From the NCBI RefSeq assembly GCF_001189235.2, contig NZ_LFIP02000001.1, positions 372,001-436,000 of the forward strand: a stretch of DNA of 64,000 nucleotides. The letters are read 5' to 3'. Below the pieces are notes generated by a model that searched no databases, was not told the origin of the DNA, and saw nothing but the letters and a program-made list of their open reading frames with translations. The position numbers and the translations under genes are program-made. Positions 1-8,624 of this stretch are shown here, one piece after another. The DNA comes from Bradyrhizobium embrapense. GTDB lineage: Bacteria > Pseudomonadota > Alphaproteobacteria > Rhizobiales > Xanthobacteraceae. Position 1 is the first letter of the stretch. Every line of letters starts with the position of its first letter.

Positions 1-851
1 CGGCGACAGTGGCCTCGACTGATCCGGCGACACTGGTGCCGATCTTCCGCCAGATCCCGATCCGCCACCGCGTCGCCCAGACCGTGATGAGCGAATCCGC
101 GTTCAACGATGCCATGGGTGCGATCATCACCCTCACTCTCCTCGGCCTTGCGACCGGCAGCGCGTTCTCGCTCTCGGCCTCGCTGAGCCAATTGATCACG
201 CATTCCATCATCGGCATCACCGCCGGCATCGTACTGGGCTATCTCGCAACGATCTTCATCGCCCATGAGAAGTGGGCCTTCCTTGCCGAATATGCCCCCG
301 TCGTCACAGTGGTTGCGGTGATTGCCGCCTACTTCGCAGCCGAGGGCCTGCATGCCTCAGGCTTCATGGCGGTGTTCGTGTTCGGCATCATGCTTGGCAA
401 CAAGGAGACCTTCGGCTTCGCGATGGAGCCGGGCGAATCTCAGAAACTCAGTGAGTTCGTCCTGACCACCGCTTTCATGCTGCGCCTGTTCATCTTCATC
501 CTGCTCGGCGCGCAGGTGGATTTTGCGCTGATGCAGCAATATTGGCTCAGCGGCATTGCGGTGACGCTGGTGCTGATGTTCGTGGCCCGCCCCATCACCG
601 TGTTCCTGTGCGCAGCGCCGGATCGCCGCGCGCGCTGGAGTCTTGCGGAGCTGCTGTTCATGTGCTGGACGCGCGAAACCGGTGTCATCCCCGCCGCGCT
701 CGCCGGCCTGTTGCTCGGCATGAAGGCGCCGGGCGCGGAGATGATCGCCTCCGTCACTTTCGTCGCGATCCTGACCACGATCCTGGTCCAGGCCTCCACC
801 ACGCGCTGGCTTGCGTCGAAGCTAGGGCTGCTGGAAACCGATGAGAGCTAA
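1..851 (+). CDS. Cation:proton antiporter, CPA1/NhaP type (5' end outside window)
   Basis: This is the C-terminal part of a membrane Na+(K+)/H+ exchanger; the reading frame is open to the left edge (codons in phase from base 3), so the true start is missing. The visible part opens with the STDPATL motif of the CPA1 family, where the aspartate takes part in ion binding, followed by SESAFNDAMGA, the counterpart of the conserved N-D helix. About eight hydrophobic segments follow to residue 270. The protein would sit in the inner membrane and export Na+ or K+ in exchange for protons. It lies upstream of nhaA, so two unrelated antiporter families are neighbours. Family assignment is firm; the transported ion is not. 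Confidence 0.88.
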   Translation, partial: ATVASTDPATLVPIFRQIPIRHRVAQTVMSESAFNDAMGAIITLTLLGLATGSAFSLSASLSQLITHSIIGITAGIVLGYLATIFIAHEKWAFLAEYAPVVTVVAVIAAYFAAEGLHASGFMAVFVFGIMLGNKETFGFAMEPGESQKLSEFVLTTAFMLRLFIFILLGAQVDFALMQQYWLSGIAVTLVLMFVARPITVFLCAAPDRRARWSLAELLFMCWTRETGVIPAALAGLLLGMKAPGAEMIASVTFVAILTTILVQASTTRWLASKLGLLETDES

Positions 852-958
852 CGCTGACACTTATTCCGCATTTATAACGCCGGCTTGGCGTTCGTCTCGC
901 ATTCCTATGCGATCGGCTTGATATTGCATGAGGCAATCAGCGCGTAGCTTTCACGCGC

Positions 959-1096
959 ATGGGAACTCTCTCCCGATTTGGTGCTGACATGTCGCAAGAG
1001 AACAATCGGACCCCCTACTCTCTGCCGGTGTGCATCGCGGTTCTGCTGATATTCGGTGCAGCAACCCAGCTCAACATGCTCGCGAGCTGGCTGTGA
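959..1096 (+). CDS. Possible 45-residue single-helix membrane peptide
   Basis: A short frame starts at ATG 959 (a second in-frame ATG is at 989, giving 35 residues) and ends with TGA at 1096. From about residue 22 it encodes one hydrophobic stretch (SLPVCIAVLLIFGAATQL) after a polar N-terminus, which fits a small bitopic membrane protein. I see no good ribosome binding site before either ATG, and no family is recognised. It lies in the gap between two sodium/proton antiporter genes. It could equally be chance; only conservation of the frame in relatives would settle it. Confidence 0.25.
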   Translation: MGTLSRFGADMSQENNRTPYSLPVCIAVLLIFGAATQLNMLASWL

Positions 1097-1411
1097 TCGC
1101 CAGCCCTGGGCGCGGAACCACCAGGATGATTATCGATTGTTCCGGCGAGAGCGCGGATGATCTTCGATTAGTCACTCGCCGCTGGCCTGCCTGTCGACTT
1201 GATCTACGCCCTGCTGAGGCCTGAGCGGTTCTAGCGCCGAAAGCCACGTTGGTCCGAAGTCGCCTCCCAGCGATATGGCAAACGGTCGCAGGACGCCCGA
1301 ATAGGGTTGCCCTATGCCCGTCGCTGTGCAAAACGGGCTATGGGTGTCAGCTGCATGGCGCAGCGACAGGTGAAGCGATGGTCGGGCCACCACGCCGAGT
1401 GCGTGCGCCCG
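1097..1411. other. Intergenic stretch before nhaA
   Basis: About 315 bases with no supported gene. Frames crossing it lack ribosome binding sites and recognisable protein sequence. It must hold the nhaA promoter and leader, but I see no clear promoter hexamers. If nhaA starts at ATG 1307 or 1355 instead of 1412, its first codons extend into this stretch. Confidence 0.4.
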
Positions 1412-2770
1412 ATGGATCACCGACTGCCCACCCAAGACCTGCCACGAGCCCAACTGCTTGCCGAACGAGCGTTCGCCACGCTCCAGCGCTTCCTGCACGT
1501 CGAGGCTGTCGGCGGCGGCGTACTGCTGGCCGCGGCAGCCGCTGCAATGATCTGGGCCAACTCGGCTTTCGCCGACAGCTATCACGCTCTCTGGCACCAG
1601 CAACTCTTGATCGGGTTTGGCGACTTCGTCAGCTCCCGATCGCTGCATTTCTGGATCAACGACGGGCTGATGACGATTTTCTTCCTCGTTGTCGGCATGG
1701 AGATTCGGCGCGAAATCCATGAAGGCGCGCTGAGCAGGTTCGACCAGGCGCTGCTGCCCGTGATCGCGGCAGCCGGCGGCGTCATCGCCCCCGCGCTCAT
1801 CTACATTGGCCTGAATGCCGATCCCGTGCGCGGCCAGGGCTGGGCCGTACCGACGGCGACGGACATCGCCTTTGCCGTGGGGGCGCTCGCTTTGCTGGGA
1901 CGATCGATCCCGGTCAATCTACGGGTGTTCCTGCTGGCGCTGGCGATCATCGACGACGTCATCGCGGTGTTGATCATCGCCTTCGTCTACTCCAGCGGAC
2001 TGGAGCTGAGCGGGTTTATCGTGGCGGCGCTCGGCATTCTGATGGTGGTCGGGCTTCAGCGGATCGGCATCGGCTCCGCCCTCGCCTACGTTCCGCCGGG
2101 AGCGCTGGTCTGGACCGGGCTGCTGATGAGCGGAGCGCATCCGACCCTTGCCGGCGTCGTGCTCGGCCTGATGACGCCGGTGCGGCCGATGCCGCTGCGG
2201 GAGCCGCCCCTGCAAATGGTGTCGCGCGTGATCGCGGAGTTGCGCGACAGCGATGCGGCCTGGAAGGATACCCATCGCCTCAGGTCACGGCGCCGTACGC
2301 TCCACGTCGCGAATCGCGAAATGTTGCCGCCCGTCGTGCGCGTGCAGACGGCGCTGCATGGCTGGGTCGCCTTTGGCATCATGCCCCTGTTCGCGTTGGC
2401 GAACGCCGGCATCAGCCTCACAGCTTCCGGCCTCGGTTCCGGAGCTCAGTCCGTGATGCTGGGCGTCGGGCTTGCCCTTGCCTTGGGAAAGCCGGTCGGT
2501 GTGATCGGTGCCACCTGGCTTGCGGTCAAGTTGGGCTGTCGGCTGGCACCGGGCATTACGTGGGGCGGCGTCTGCCTCATCGGCCTGTTGGCCGGAATCG
2601 GTTTCACCATGTCTATCTTTACCGCCATGCTCGCCTTCCCCGACGAGGCCCTGCTCAACGCAGCAAAGCTCGGGGTGCTCGGGGGCTCGCTCGCCGCCGC
2701 CCTGTTTGGGCTCGGCTGGGGAGTGGCCCACGCGCGTCGCCAGCACAAAGAGGCAGCTGCGCACCCGTGA
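1412..2770 (+). CDS. nhaA: Na+/H+ antiporter NhaA
   Basis: Inner-membrane electrogenic exchanger that extrudes Na+ (or Li+) for two protons and protects against salt and alkali. The protein shows the NhaA signature order: [21 protein letters not shown], then [17 protein letters not shown], then [13 protein letters not shown], whose paired aspartates (Asp163/164 in E. coli) bind the ions. About twelve hydrophobic helices follow the usual pattern. The frame opens at 1307, but family alignment starts near the LLAERAF residues, so ATG 1412 (452 residues) is preferred; 1355 and 1307 are alternatives. The C-terminus ends in a short charged tail. Confidence 0.93.
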   Translation: MDHRLPTQDLPRAQLLAERAFATLQRFLHVEAVGGGVLLAAAAAAMIWANSAFADSYHALWHQQLLIGFGDFVSSRSLHFWINDGLMTIFFLVVGMEIRREIHEGALSRFDQALLPVIAAAGGVIAPALIYIGLNADPVRGQGWAVPTATDIAFAVGALALLGRSIPVNLRVFLLALAIIDDVIAVLIIAFVYSSGLELSGFIVAALGILMVVGLQRIGIGSALAYVPPGALVWTGLLMSGAHPTLAGVVLGLMTPVRPMPLREPPLQMVSRVIAELRDSDAAWKDTHRLRSRRRTLHVANREMLPPVVRVQTALHGWVAFGIMPLFALANAGISLTASGLGSGAQSVMLGVGLALALGKPVGVIGATWLAVKLGCRLAPGITWGGVCLIGLLAGIGFTMSIFTAMLAFPDEALLNAAKLGVLGGSLAAALFGLGWGVAHARRQHKEAAAHP

Positions 2771-2818
2771 CGCTTCGCGGACGGCAAACGAACCTGATCC
2801 CCCGACGCCTCGTTGGCT

Positions 2819-2850
2819 CGCGCGCGATGCCCGGCGCAGCGATTGCGGCG
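2819..2850. repeat. 32-bp exact duplicate of the 3' end of the GlxA-type regulator gene
   Basis: These 32 bases are identical to 4108-4139, the last codons of the GlxA-family regulator on the minus strand (encoding PQSLRRASRA). Here they lie in non-coding DNA after nhaA. On the minus strand they keep the same reading (PQSLRRASRA), so the copy looks like the tail of a lost regulator gene or a recombination scar. Confidence 0.6.
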
Positions 2851-2966
2851 CAGGATTCGCTATGCTGCAACGCACAATTGGACTTCTCCTAAACTTGTGG
2901 AAAAGCGAGACAAATCCGTTGACATTGCTAAACTCCACTTGCTGTAACAACTTATGGAGCCTTCGC

Positions 2967-3401
2967 ATGAGTGTGAGTGCAGAAGTCCTCGCCCGCGCCC
3001 CGTTGGAAACGACGGAGAGCGAAATCGACACGGTGAGTACGCATCGCCCACGCAGCAACATTCGGCCTCTCTCGCCGATGCCGGACTACGTCGAGCACCG
3101 CAACGGCGTCAACGAGGTCGGCAAGCTATCGGCCGAGGCGGTCGTGCGCGAATACGAAGCGGCGGTGAGAGAGATCGAGGCCCTTGGATCGGAACTGCAA
3201 CTGGCCGCCAAGAACTGCGAGGTCATGGTGGCGGGCGTTCATGACATGATCGCGGAAATCAAGGAATTCGCCGCGGGTTACCGCGATCAGGGCAAGCGTT
3301 TCTTCCTCCAGATCGAAGCCGTCTCGCTGATGACCACGGAGGTCCGGAATACCTGCGAAGCACTCAAGAAGAAGATCGCGACCGATACATTGAGCAATTG
3401 A
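2967..3401 (+). CDS. Conserved hypothetical protein, helical, 144 residues
   Basis: No function is recognised. After about 50 poorly structured residues the chain becomes a long charged helix-forming region (residues 55-140, many E, A, K and L at heptad-like spacing) that could form a coiled coil. No signal peptide or membrane segment is seen. The start at ATG 2967 is chosen because GGAG lies about nine bases upstream and the preceding part of the open frame looks like out-of-frame nhaA sequence. A terminator-like hairpin follows at 3551. Similar proteins are, to my memory, common in Bradyrhizobium, but that is recall only. Confidence 0.7.
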   Translation: MSVSAEVLARAPLETTESEIDTVSTHRPRSNIRPLSPMPDYVEHRNGVNEVGKLSAEAVVREYEAAVREIEALGSELQLAAKNCEVMVAGVHDMIAEIKEFAAGYRDQGKRFFLQIEAVSLMTTEVRNTCEALKKKIATDTLSN

Positions 3402-3550
3402 TATCTCGCCGTCCGTGGATTTTCAGTGATCGTACTGATCGTTTGCAAGGTGAATGGCTGCGCTATTCCGGCGCGGCGGAACCGTTAGTTCTATTCAGAC
3501 CAAGTCGTTTTGAGATCAAGTCGTGCAGGATCAAGTGGTTCAACATCTTG

Positions 3551-3573
3551 CCCCGCCTTCGGCGGGGCGTTTG
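3551..3573 (+). terminator. Rho-independent terminator
   Basis: A 7-bp GC stem (CCCCGCC / GGCGGGG) with a TTC loop, followed by CGTTTG. It lies 150 bases after the preceding 144-codon gene and is its likely terminator; the T-run is short. Confidence 0.6.
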
Positions 3574-3636
3574 TCCTGCGCTAATCTCTGCGCGCGGCCT
3601 ATCCGAGAACCGGCCGGATCTGCGTCGATGACCGGT

Positions 3637-3852
3637 TTAACGCTCCTCAGGTGCGCGCTCAGTCATGTTTATTGCCGGGGGCAAAGCTGAAATCGGGGAC
3701 CAGCGGTCGCTGAAATCCCTAGCCGGGAGCGGGCCCGTCTCGACGACAACGCCATCGCTTCGGGGCAGGTGTGACCGGATCGTCGCGGCGGTTGCAGTGA
3801 CAGCCAGCAGGGTGACGGCCACGAACCCGGTAATCGTTCGATGCTTTGTCAT
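3637..3852 (-). CDS. Small hypothetical protein with N-terminal signal or membrane segment, 71 residues
   Basis: A short protein beginning MTKHRTITGFVAVTLLAV, a positively charged end followed by about 16 hydrophobic residues that could be a signal peptide or an anchor; the rest (about 45 residues) is polar with no family match. The start at 3852 is well supported: GAGGAGG lies six bases before the ATG on the minus strand. It stands alone between a terminator and the GlxA-type regulator. Function unknown. Confidence 0.65.
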   Translation of the reverse strand: MTKHRTITGFVAVTLLAVTATAATIRSHLPRSDGVVVETGPLPARDFSDRWSPISALPPAINMTERAPEER

Positions 3853-4101
3853 GTGGAACCTCCTCGGGTCCGCAACGCCCCACCTAACGTGGGTCACAGG
3901 AACCTTCGCGCGGGTTCATCGGTGCAACGACTGAATGAATCGTGTGAGACCGGACAACGAGCTTGTCCCAAACTCAAATTGCCGCTGCCGGTAACGCCGG
4001 TGAGCTTGGCGACGGTCCTTCATCGGCAACCGCGTTGGCTTCGCCGTGGAATGATTGCCCTATCTTTCCAACAACGCGCCGCGATTGCGCACGTCCGCGG
4101 C

Positions 4102-5040
4102 CTACCCCGCGCGCGATGCCCGGCGCAGCGATTGCGGCGGCTGGCCGAAGGCGCGGATGAAGGCGCGGCGCATCCGCTCCGGATCGCGGAAGCCGGTGAT
4201 CTCGGCGACGCGTTCGATCGCCTCGCCCGACGACTGCACGCGCTGCCGCGCCACTTCGATCCTCAATCGCTCCACCGCCTTCGATGGTGTGGTACCGGTC
4301 TCTGCGATGAAGGCGCGGGTGAAATGCCGCGAGCTCATCCCGGCCTTGTCGGCGAGATCCTCGACCGTCAGCGGCGCGTCGAGATGTTCGCGCGCCCAGG
4401 CGAGCAATGGCCCGAACCGGCCGTTCGGCGCCTTCAACTCCAGCAGCGAGGAAAACTGCGACTGCCCGCCACTGCGCCGATGGTACAGCACGAGCTGCCG
4501 CGCGGTGTTCTGCGCGACCTCGTCGCCGTAGTCCTCGGTGATCATCGCGAGCGCGAGGTCGATGCCGGCGGTGATTCCGGCCGAGCTCCAGATATTGCCG
4601 TCGCGGACGAAGATCTGGTCCGGCTCGAGCTTGACCTTCGGATAGGTCTTCACGAAGTGCGGCGTCCGCTGCCAATGCGTGGTGGCGCGGCGGCCATCGA
4701 GCAGGCCGGCCTCGGCCAGCACATAGGCGCCCGAGCAGACGCTTGCGACGCGGATGCCGCGGCTCGCCATTCGCCGCACGAATGACAGCGTGACAGGACA
4801 CGTCGCCGGCGTGCGCACGCCGTTGCCGCCCGCGATGATCAGCGTCGTGATCGCCGCCGACGGCCTGAAGCCGCGCGCCAGCATCTCGATGCCGGACGAC
4901 GAGCGCACCGGTCCGGCCTTCACCGCGATCGTCTTGATCGCGGGCGGGTCGTTGGCGAAGCGCGCCGCGATCTCGAACGCCGCGATCGGGCCGGCCGCAT
5001 CGAGCAGCTGGAAGTCGGGAAAGATCAGGATGCCGATCAT
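4102..5040 (-). CDS. GlxA-family transcriptional regulator (DJ-1/PfpI domain plus AraC HTH)
   Basis: A cytoplasmic DNA-binding regulator of 312 residues. Residues 1-170 form a DJ-1/PfpI fold (MIGILIFPDFQLLDAAGP at the start, VCSGAYVLAEAGLL around the nucleophile elbow) that serves as a sensor in this family. Residues 215-312 form an AraC-type double helix-turn-helix (DLADKAGMSSRHFTRAF, then RVAEITGFRDPERMRRAF). The start at 5040 follows an AAGGAT ribosome site; the open frame extends further but lacks family similarity. It is divergent from an isonitrile-hydratase-like DJ-1 gene, which it probably controls; that is inference. Its 3' end is duplicated at 2819-2850. Confidence 0.9.
   Translation of the reverse strand: MIGILIFPDFQLLDAAGPIAAFEIAARFANDPPAIKTIAVKAGPVRSSSGIEMLARGFRPSAAITTLIIAGGNGVRTPATCPVTLSFVRRMASRGIRVASVCSGAYVLAEAGLLDGRRATTHWQRTPHFVKTYPKVKLEPDQIFVRDGNIWSSAGITAGIDLALAMITEDYGDEVAQNTARQLVLYHRRSGGQSQFSSLLELKAPNGRFGPLLAWAREHLDAPLTVEDLADKAGMSSRHFTRAFIAETGTTPSKAVERLRIEVARQRVQSSGEAIERVAEITGFRDPERMRRAFIRAFGQPPQSLRRASRAG
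4108..4139. repeat. Second copy of the 32-bp repeat, inside the regulator gene
   Basis: Identical to 2819-2850. Here it is coding sequence, covering the last residues of the GlxA-type protein. Confidence 0.6.
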
Positions 5041-5169
5041 CTGCCAGATCCTTGCAATGCCAAATCCCCGGAGGCGGCGGCAACGTCCGAAAATGAGGGA
5101 ATTACGCCATTTTGGACAGAAAGCCATCATGGCATCGTGGTTCCGTCAAGCGCTATTTGGAGAGCTCCG

Positions 5170-5856
5170 ATGTCCGAACCCCTGCAGATTGGATTGCTCG
5201 TCTTCCCGAAGGTGACCCAGCTCGACCTCACCGGGCCGCTGCAGGTGTTCTCCTCGGTCCCCGGCGCCAAGGTGCATTTGATCTGGAAACGGATCGAACC
5301 CGTTCCGACCGACTCCGTCATGGTCCTGACGCCGACCACGACCTTCGCCGATTGCCCGCAGCTCGACGTGATCTGCGTGCCGGGCGGATTCGGCACCGAC
5401 GACATGGTCGGCGACGAGGAGATGCTGGCCTTCCTGCGCAAGCAGGCCGAGGGAGCGAAATACGTCACGTCGGTCTGCACGGGCTCGCTGGTGCTCGGCG
5501 CCGCCGGTCTCTTGAAGGGCTATCGCGCCACCACGCATTGGAGCGCGATCGATTTCCTGTCGGGGTTCGGAGCCATCCCGACCAAGACGCGGGTCTGCGT
5601 CGACCGCAACCGTTTCACCGGCGGCGGCGTCACCGCCGGCATCGATTTCGCGCTGACGCTGGTCTCCGAGCTCGTCGATCGCAAGACCGCCGAAGCGATC
5701 CAGCTCAGGCTCGAATACAACCCGGCCCCGCCGTTCAATGCCGGCTCGCCCGATACCGCGCCGGCCGAGGTCCTCGCCTCCATGAAGGAGCGGATGGGAC
5801 CGGCACACGCGCGCCGGGGCGAATTGATGAGCCAGGCGGCCGCACGGCTGCCCTGA
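5170..5856 (+). CDS. inhA: Isonitrile hydratase-like DJ-1/PfpI protein
   Basis: A 228-residue DJ-1/PfpI enzyme that by family would hydrate isonitriles to N-substituted formamides in the cytoplasm. It keeps the residues described for Pseudomonas InhA: an aspartate in TQLDLTGP (Asp19) and the nucleophile cysteine in SVCTGSLVLGAAGLL (Cys103), with the typical C-terminal FNAGSPDTAPA. The start at 5170 is placed at MSEPLQIG, after GGAG; the 11 upstream in-frame codons are not family-like. The divergent neighbour is a GlxA-type regulator with a related sensor domain, a frequent pairing. Substrate assignment rests on remembered similarity to the P. putida enzyme. Confidence 0.85.
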   Translation: MSEPLQIGLLVFPKVTQLDLTGPLQVFSSVPGAKVHLIWKRIEPVPTDSVMVLTPTTTFADCPQLDVICVPGGFGTDDMVGDEEMLAFLRKQAEGAKYVTSVCTGSLVLGAAGLLKGYRATTHWSAIDFLSGFGAIPTKTRVCVDRNRFTGGGVTAGIDFALTLVSELVDRKTAEAIQLRLEYNPAPPFNAGSPDTAPAEVLASMKERMGPAHARRGELMSQAAARLP

Positions 5857-5892
5857 CTGATCGTGAGACAACGAAATTGCGAGGCAAAGAAA

Positions 5893-5924
5893 AAGGCCGC
5901 CCGGTTTCCCGAGCGGCCCTTCCT
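5893..5924 (+). terminator. Hairpin terminator after the isonitrile hydratase-like gene
   Basis: Stem GGCCGCCCGG pairing with CCGAGCGGCC around a TTTC loop, preceded by an A-run and followed by CTTCCT. The A-run would act as a T-run for transcripts from the right. Confidence 0.55.
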
Positions 5925-6247
5925 GTCTCACGGTAGCCTCACATTTGCGGGCGATTTCAGGACGTCTGTGCCGGGGGCCTATCTCCCGGCCGCATCCAAC
6001 TCGGAGGCCGCTGCTCATCGGGACAGTCGCGATCTGGAGCCCGATCCGACGCGATGGTTTCCCATCTCCGTAAGATGGCTTCATTGAGCCGCGAAGACGT
6101 GCGCAGCGCAAGCGGACAGCATCGGACACGCACAGCTGTCCCCGCTGTTACCGTTGTCCACAGGCACGCACTCGCGTTGCCACAGGTGCGTGTGCGGTGC
6201 ACGCGCGCTGTTACACGCGCCGCGTCCGAAACAACAATGCGTGAAGC

Positions 6248-6658
6248 TCAGCTTCCCGGCGTCCAGGCGTGATAGTCGCCGGTCGCCTTGGGGCGGCGGC
6301 CGCTCGCCAGCGTCGAGCCGGACGGACGGTAAGCCTGCGCGGTGCCGGTCATGTTCGGCAGATGCGGCTTTTCCCACTCCCGGGCCACGTACTTCTCGTC
6401 GGTCGGGGGCACATCGACCGTGTGATGCAGCCAGCCGTGCCAACCGGACGGGATCCGGGACGCCTCGGCATAGCCGTTATAGACCACCCAGCGGCGCTCG
6501 AAATGCAGCGTCGGGTCGATCTCGCCGCCCTTGGTCCGGTAGTAGCGATTGCCCTGCTCGTCCTCGCCGACCAGCTCGCCGTAGCGCGAGGTCCACAATT
6601 GCGTGCCAAAGGTCTGGCCGTTCCACCAGGTGAAGAATTTCAGCAGGAATTGTTTCAT
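6248..6658 (-). CDS. NADH:ubiquinone oxidoreductase accessory subunit, NDUFA12 family
   Basis: A 136-residue homologue of mitochondrial complex I subunit NDUFA12 (B17.2), found in alphaproteobacterial complex I. Family marks include WWNGQTFGTQLW, the central FERRWVVYNGYAEASRIPS and WHGWLHHTVDVPP, and the C-terminal KPHLPNMTGT. It should bind the peripheral arm of complex I on the cytoplasmic side. The start at 6658 (MKQFLLKFF) matches the family; the frame extends 52 codons upstream without similarity. The gene stands apart from any nuo operon, as is usual in rhizobia. Confidence 0.92.
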   Translation of the reverse strand: MKQFLLKFFTWWNGQTFGTQLWTSRYGELVGEDEQGNRYYRTKGGEIDPTLHFERRWVVYNGYAEASRIPSGWHGWLHHTVDVPPTDEKYVAREWEKPHLPNMTGTAQAYRPSGSTLASGRRPKATGDYHAWTPGS

Positions 6659-6871
6659 GCGTGGCCGGTCGTCGGTTCGAGGCAGTCCGGCTCTGATGCC
6701 ACCTGAATCTGCAAATGTCCAGTCGCCGCCAAGGTAGCCGGACACTCCCGAATTACACCCGGCTTGCGGGTCCTTTGGCGACCAAATGACGCGATCGCGA
6801 GGAGTTTTGTTCACCCGCCATACATGCGCCGCCGGTCAAGCAAAGATGACGGACAATCAATGTCGAGCACT

Positions 6872-6896
6872 GGAACGCCCGACCGCAGAGATGGTT
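6872..6896 (+). promoter_or_regulatory. Candidate ECF-sigma (EcfG-type) promoter
   Basis: GGAAC at 6872 followed 16 bases later by GGTT resembles the general-stress EcfG pattern GGAAC-N16/17-CGTT. It lies about 30 bases before the BA14K gene start. One mismatch in the -10 part; not confirmed. Confidence 0.35.
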
Positions 6897-6925
6897 AGAC
6901 ATTGTCCGTTTTGATGGAGTCCAAA

Positions 6926-7495
6926 ATGATCAATATGAAGGTTCTGAGCACCGCCGCGGCGCTGGCGCTTGCGCTGCCGTTGGCTGTGGCGCCGACCGTT
7001 TCGTTCGCCCAGTCTGCCGCGCAGATGGGCGCGATGGGCGGTGGCGGTGGTGCGCGCGGCGGCGGCGGCGGTGGCGGTGGCCATATCGGCGGCGGCGGTG
7101 GTGGTGGCTTTGGCGGCGGCCGTGGTGCTGCGATGGCCGGTGGCGGCGGCGGTCATTGGGCCGGTGGTGGCGGCGGCCACTGGGCCGGTGGCGGCGGCGG
7201 TGGTTGGCACGGCGGCGGTGGCGGCTGGCACGGTGGCTATCACCGTGGTGGCGGCTTCTGGCCGGGCGCGGTTGCCGGTGCAGTCGTCGGCGGAGCCCTC
7301 GCCTCCGGCGCGTATTACGGCGGCTACGGCCCCGGCTACTATGACGACAGCTACGGCTACTACGACGAACCGTCTGTCGCCGTGGAGGCGGTGCCGGGCG
7401 GCGACGCGAGCTACTGCGCGCAGCGGTACAGGTCCTACGACCCAGCCTCGGGCACCTATCTCGGCTATGACGGCCTGCGGCACCCCTGCCCGTAA
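6926..7495 (+). CDS. Glycine-rich secreted BA14K-family protein
   Basis: A 189-residue exported protein. Residues 1-29 are a clear signal peptide ending SFAQSAAQ. Residues 35-105 are low-complexity glycine runs with interspersed histidine and tryptophan (GGGGGHWAGGGG type repeats). A hydrophobic glycine/alanine stretch (AGAVVGGALASGAYYGGYG) follows, and the C-terminal 27 residues carry the BA14K signature with YCAQRYRSYDP, TYLGYDG and RHPCP. BA14K was first described in Brucella as an immunoreactive protein; its role is unclear. The start at ATG 6926 has GGAG six bases upstream. Function in the envelope is inferred. Confidence 0.88.
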   Translation: MINMKVLSTAAALALALPLAVAPTVSFAQSAAQMGAMGGGGGARGGGGGGGGHIGGGGGGGFGGGRGAAMAGGGGGHWAGGGGGHWAGGGGGGWHGGGGGWHGGYHRGGGFWPGAVAGAVVGGALASGAYYGGYGPGYYDDSYGYYDEPSVAVEAVPGGDASYCAQRYRSYDPASGTYLGYDGLRHPCP

Positions 7496-7521
7496 TTACG
7501 GGCTGAGTGCTTGAGTTGGCA

Positions 7522-7548
7522 AAGGGCGGCGGCAACGCCGCCCTTTTT
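7522..7548 (+). terminator. Rho-independent terminator
   Basis: Stem AGGGCGGC / GCCGCCCT with an intervening GGCAA loop and a run of five T. It closes the BA14K transcript and abuts the stop codon of the convergent EamA gene. Confidence 0.8.
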
Positions 7549-8444
7549 CATGTCCGCAGCGCCACCGCGACGGCTGCGAAAGTCACTACCAGCGCGATGA
7601 TGTCGCTCGCGCTGAGCGGCTCGCGCAGCATGACCGCGGCCGCCAGCACGCCGACGACGGGTACCAACAGCGTGCCGATCGACGCGGTCGCCGCCGGCAG
7701 CCGCTCCAGCGCCGCGAACCAGCAGACATAGCAAAGGCAGAACTGGATCAGCGTCATGTAGACCATCGACGCCCAGCCGAACTGCGACAGCGCCGCGAGC
7801 TGCGGCTGCTCGATCAGGACGCCGGCGATCGCGATCGGCACGCAGCCGATCGCAAGCTGCCAGGCCGCGAGCGACAGCGGCGGCATTGCGAGCTTGAAGA
7901 ACTTGGTCAGCACGGTGCCAAGCCCGACGCAGAGCGCGCCCGCGAGCGCGAACAGGATGCCGGGCAGCTTGCCGAGGCTCGCGTCGAGACCGCCACCGCC
8001 GATCAGCGCGGCGATGCCAGCGAGCGCCACGGCAAGCGCGAGCGCACGCGGCAGCGAGACACGCTCGCCGAGCACCGGCCAGGCCACCAGCGCAACCCAC
8101 ACCGGGATCGAGATCCCGAGCACGGCCGCCTCGCTGGCGCGCAGCCAGATCAGCGCCAGGCCCATGGACGCGACCCAGCCGCCGATCGACAGCGTCGACA
8201 CCAGGACGAGCCGCAACCACATGCCGTCGGGGACGCGCAGTGGCTGTCCGCGCGCGATCGCCACCAGGCCGAGCGCGAGCGCGCCGACCACGCCGCAGAG
8301 CCCGCGCGACGACAGCGGCGGCCACTCGCTAAGCAGGAACTTCATGATCGGGAAATTGAGGCCCCAGCCGGTCGATGCGACCACCAGGAATGCGAGGCCG
8401 AGCGGTGACGGCGGGGTGCGGCCGTCGACTGGAACTGCGGTCAT
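7548..8444 (-). CDS. EamA-family (DMT) transporter, copy 1
   Basis: A 298-residue inner-membrane transporter with ten predicted helices arranged as two EamA halves. The first half starts near residue 14 (LGLAFLVVASTGWGLNFPIMKFLL), the second near residue 155. The family exports metabolites, amino acids or drugs; the substrate cannot be read from sequence. It is a clear paralogue of the gene at 11293-12186: both share GWG-N-P/S-KFLLSE and the same helix order. The two copies flank, in the same orientation, a response regulator/hybrid kinase operon read in the other direction. Confidence 0.9.
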   Translation of the reverse strand: MTAVPVDGRTPPSPLGLAFLVVASTGWGLNFPIMKFLLSEWPPLSSRGLCGVVGALALGLVAIARGQPLRVPDGMWLRLVLVSTLSIGGWVASMGLALIWLRASEAAVLGISIPVWVALVAWPVLGERVSLPRALALAVALAGIAALIGGGGLDASLGKLPGILFALAGALCVGLGTVLTKFFKLAMPPLSLAAWQLAIGCVPIAIAGVLIEQPQLAALSQFGWASMVYMTLIQFCLCYVCWFAALERLPAATASIGTLLVPVVGVLAAAVMLREPLSASDIIALVVTFAAVAVALRT

Positions 8445-8624
8445 GGACCCGTCGCAATGTGGGCGGACAAATACAAGTGATGGTGTCAGGGCTAGCTGGA
8501 AATCTGCTTGTCAGCAAACAGCATATGCATTTTATGATACAGACTTTCCGTCCAGGTTCCGCCTTAATCGGGAGACTGGCCAAGCGAGTCGCCGGCACGC
8601 GAGGCCGCAGCAAGAGGATGCATC

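Noticed and set aside
3398..3631. A 77-codon frame after the 144-residue protein gene
   Set aside because: It runs through the terminator hairpin and has no plausible start signal.
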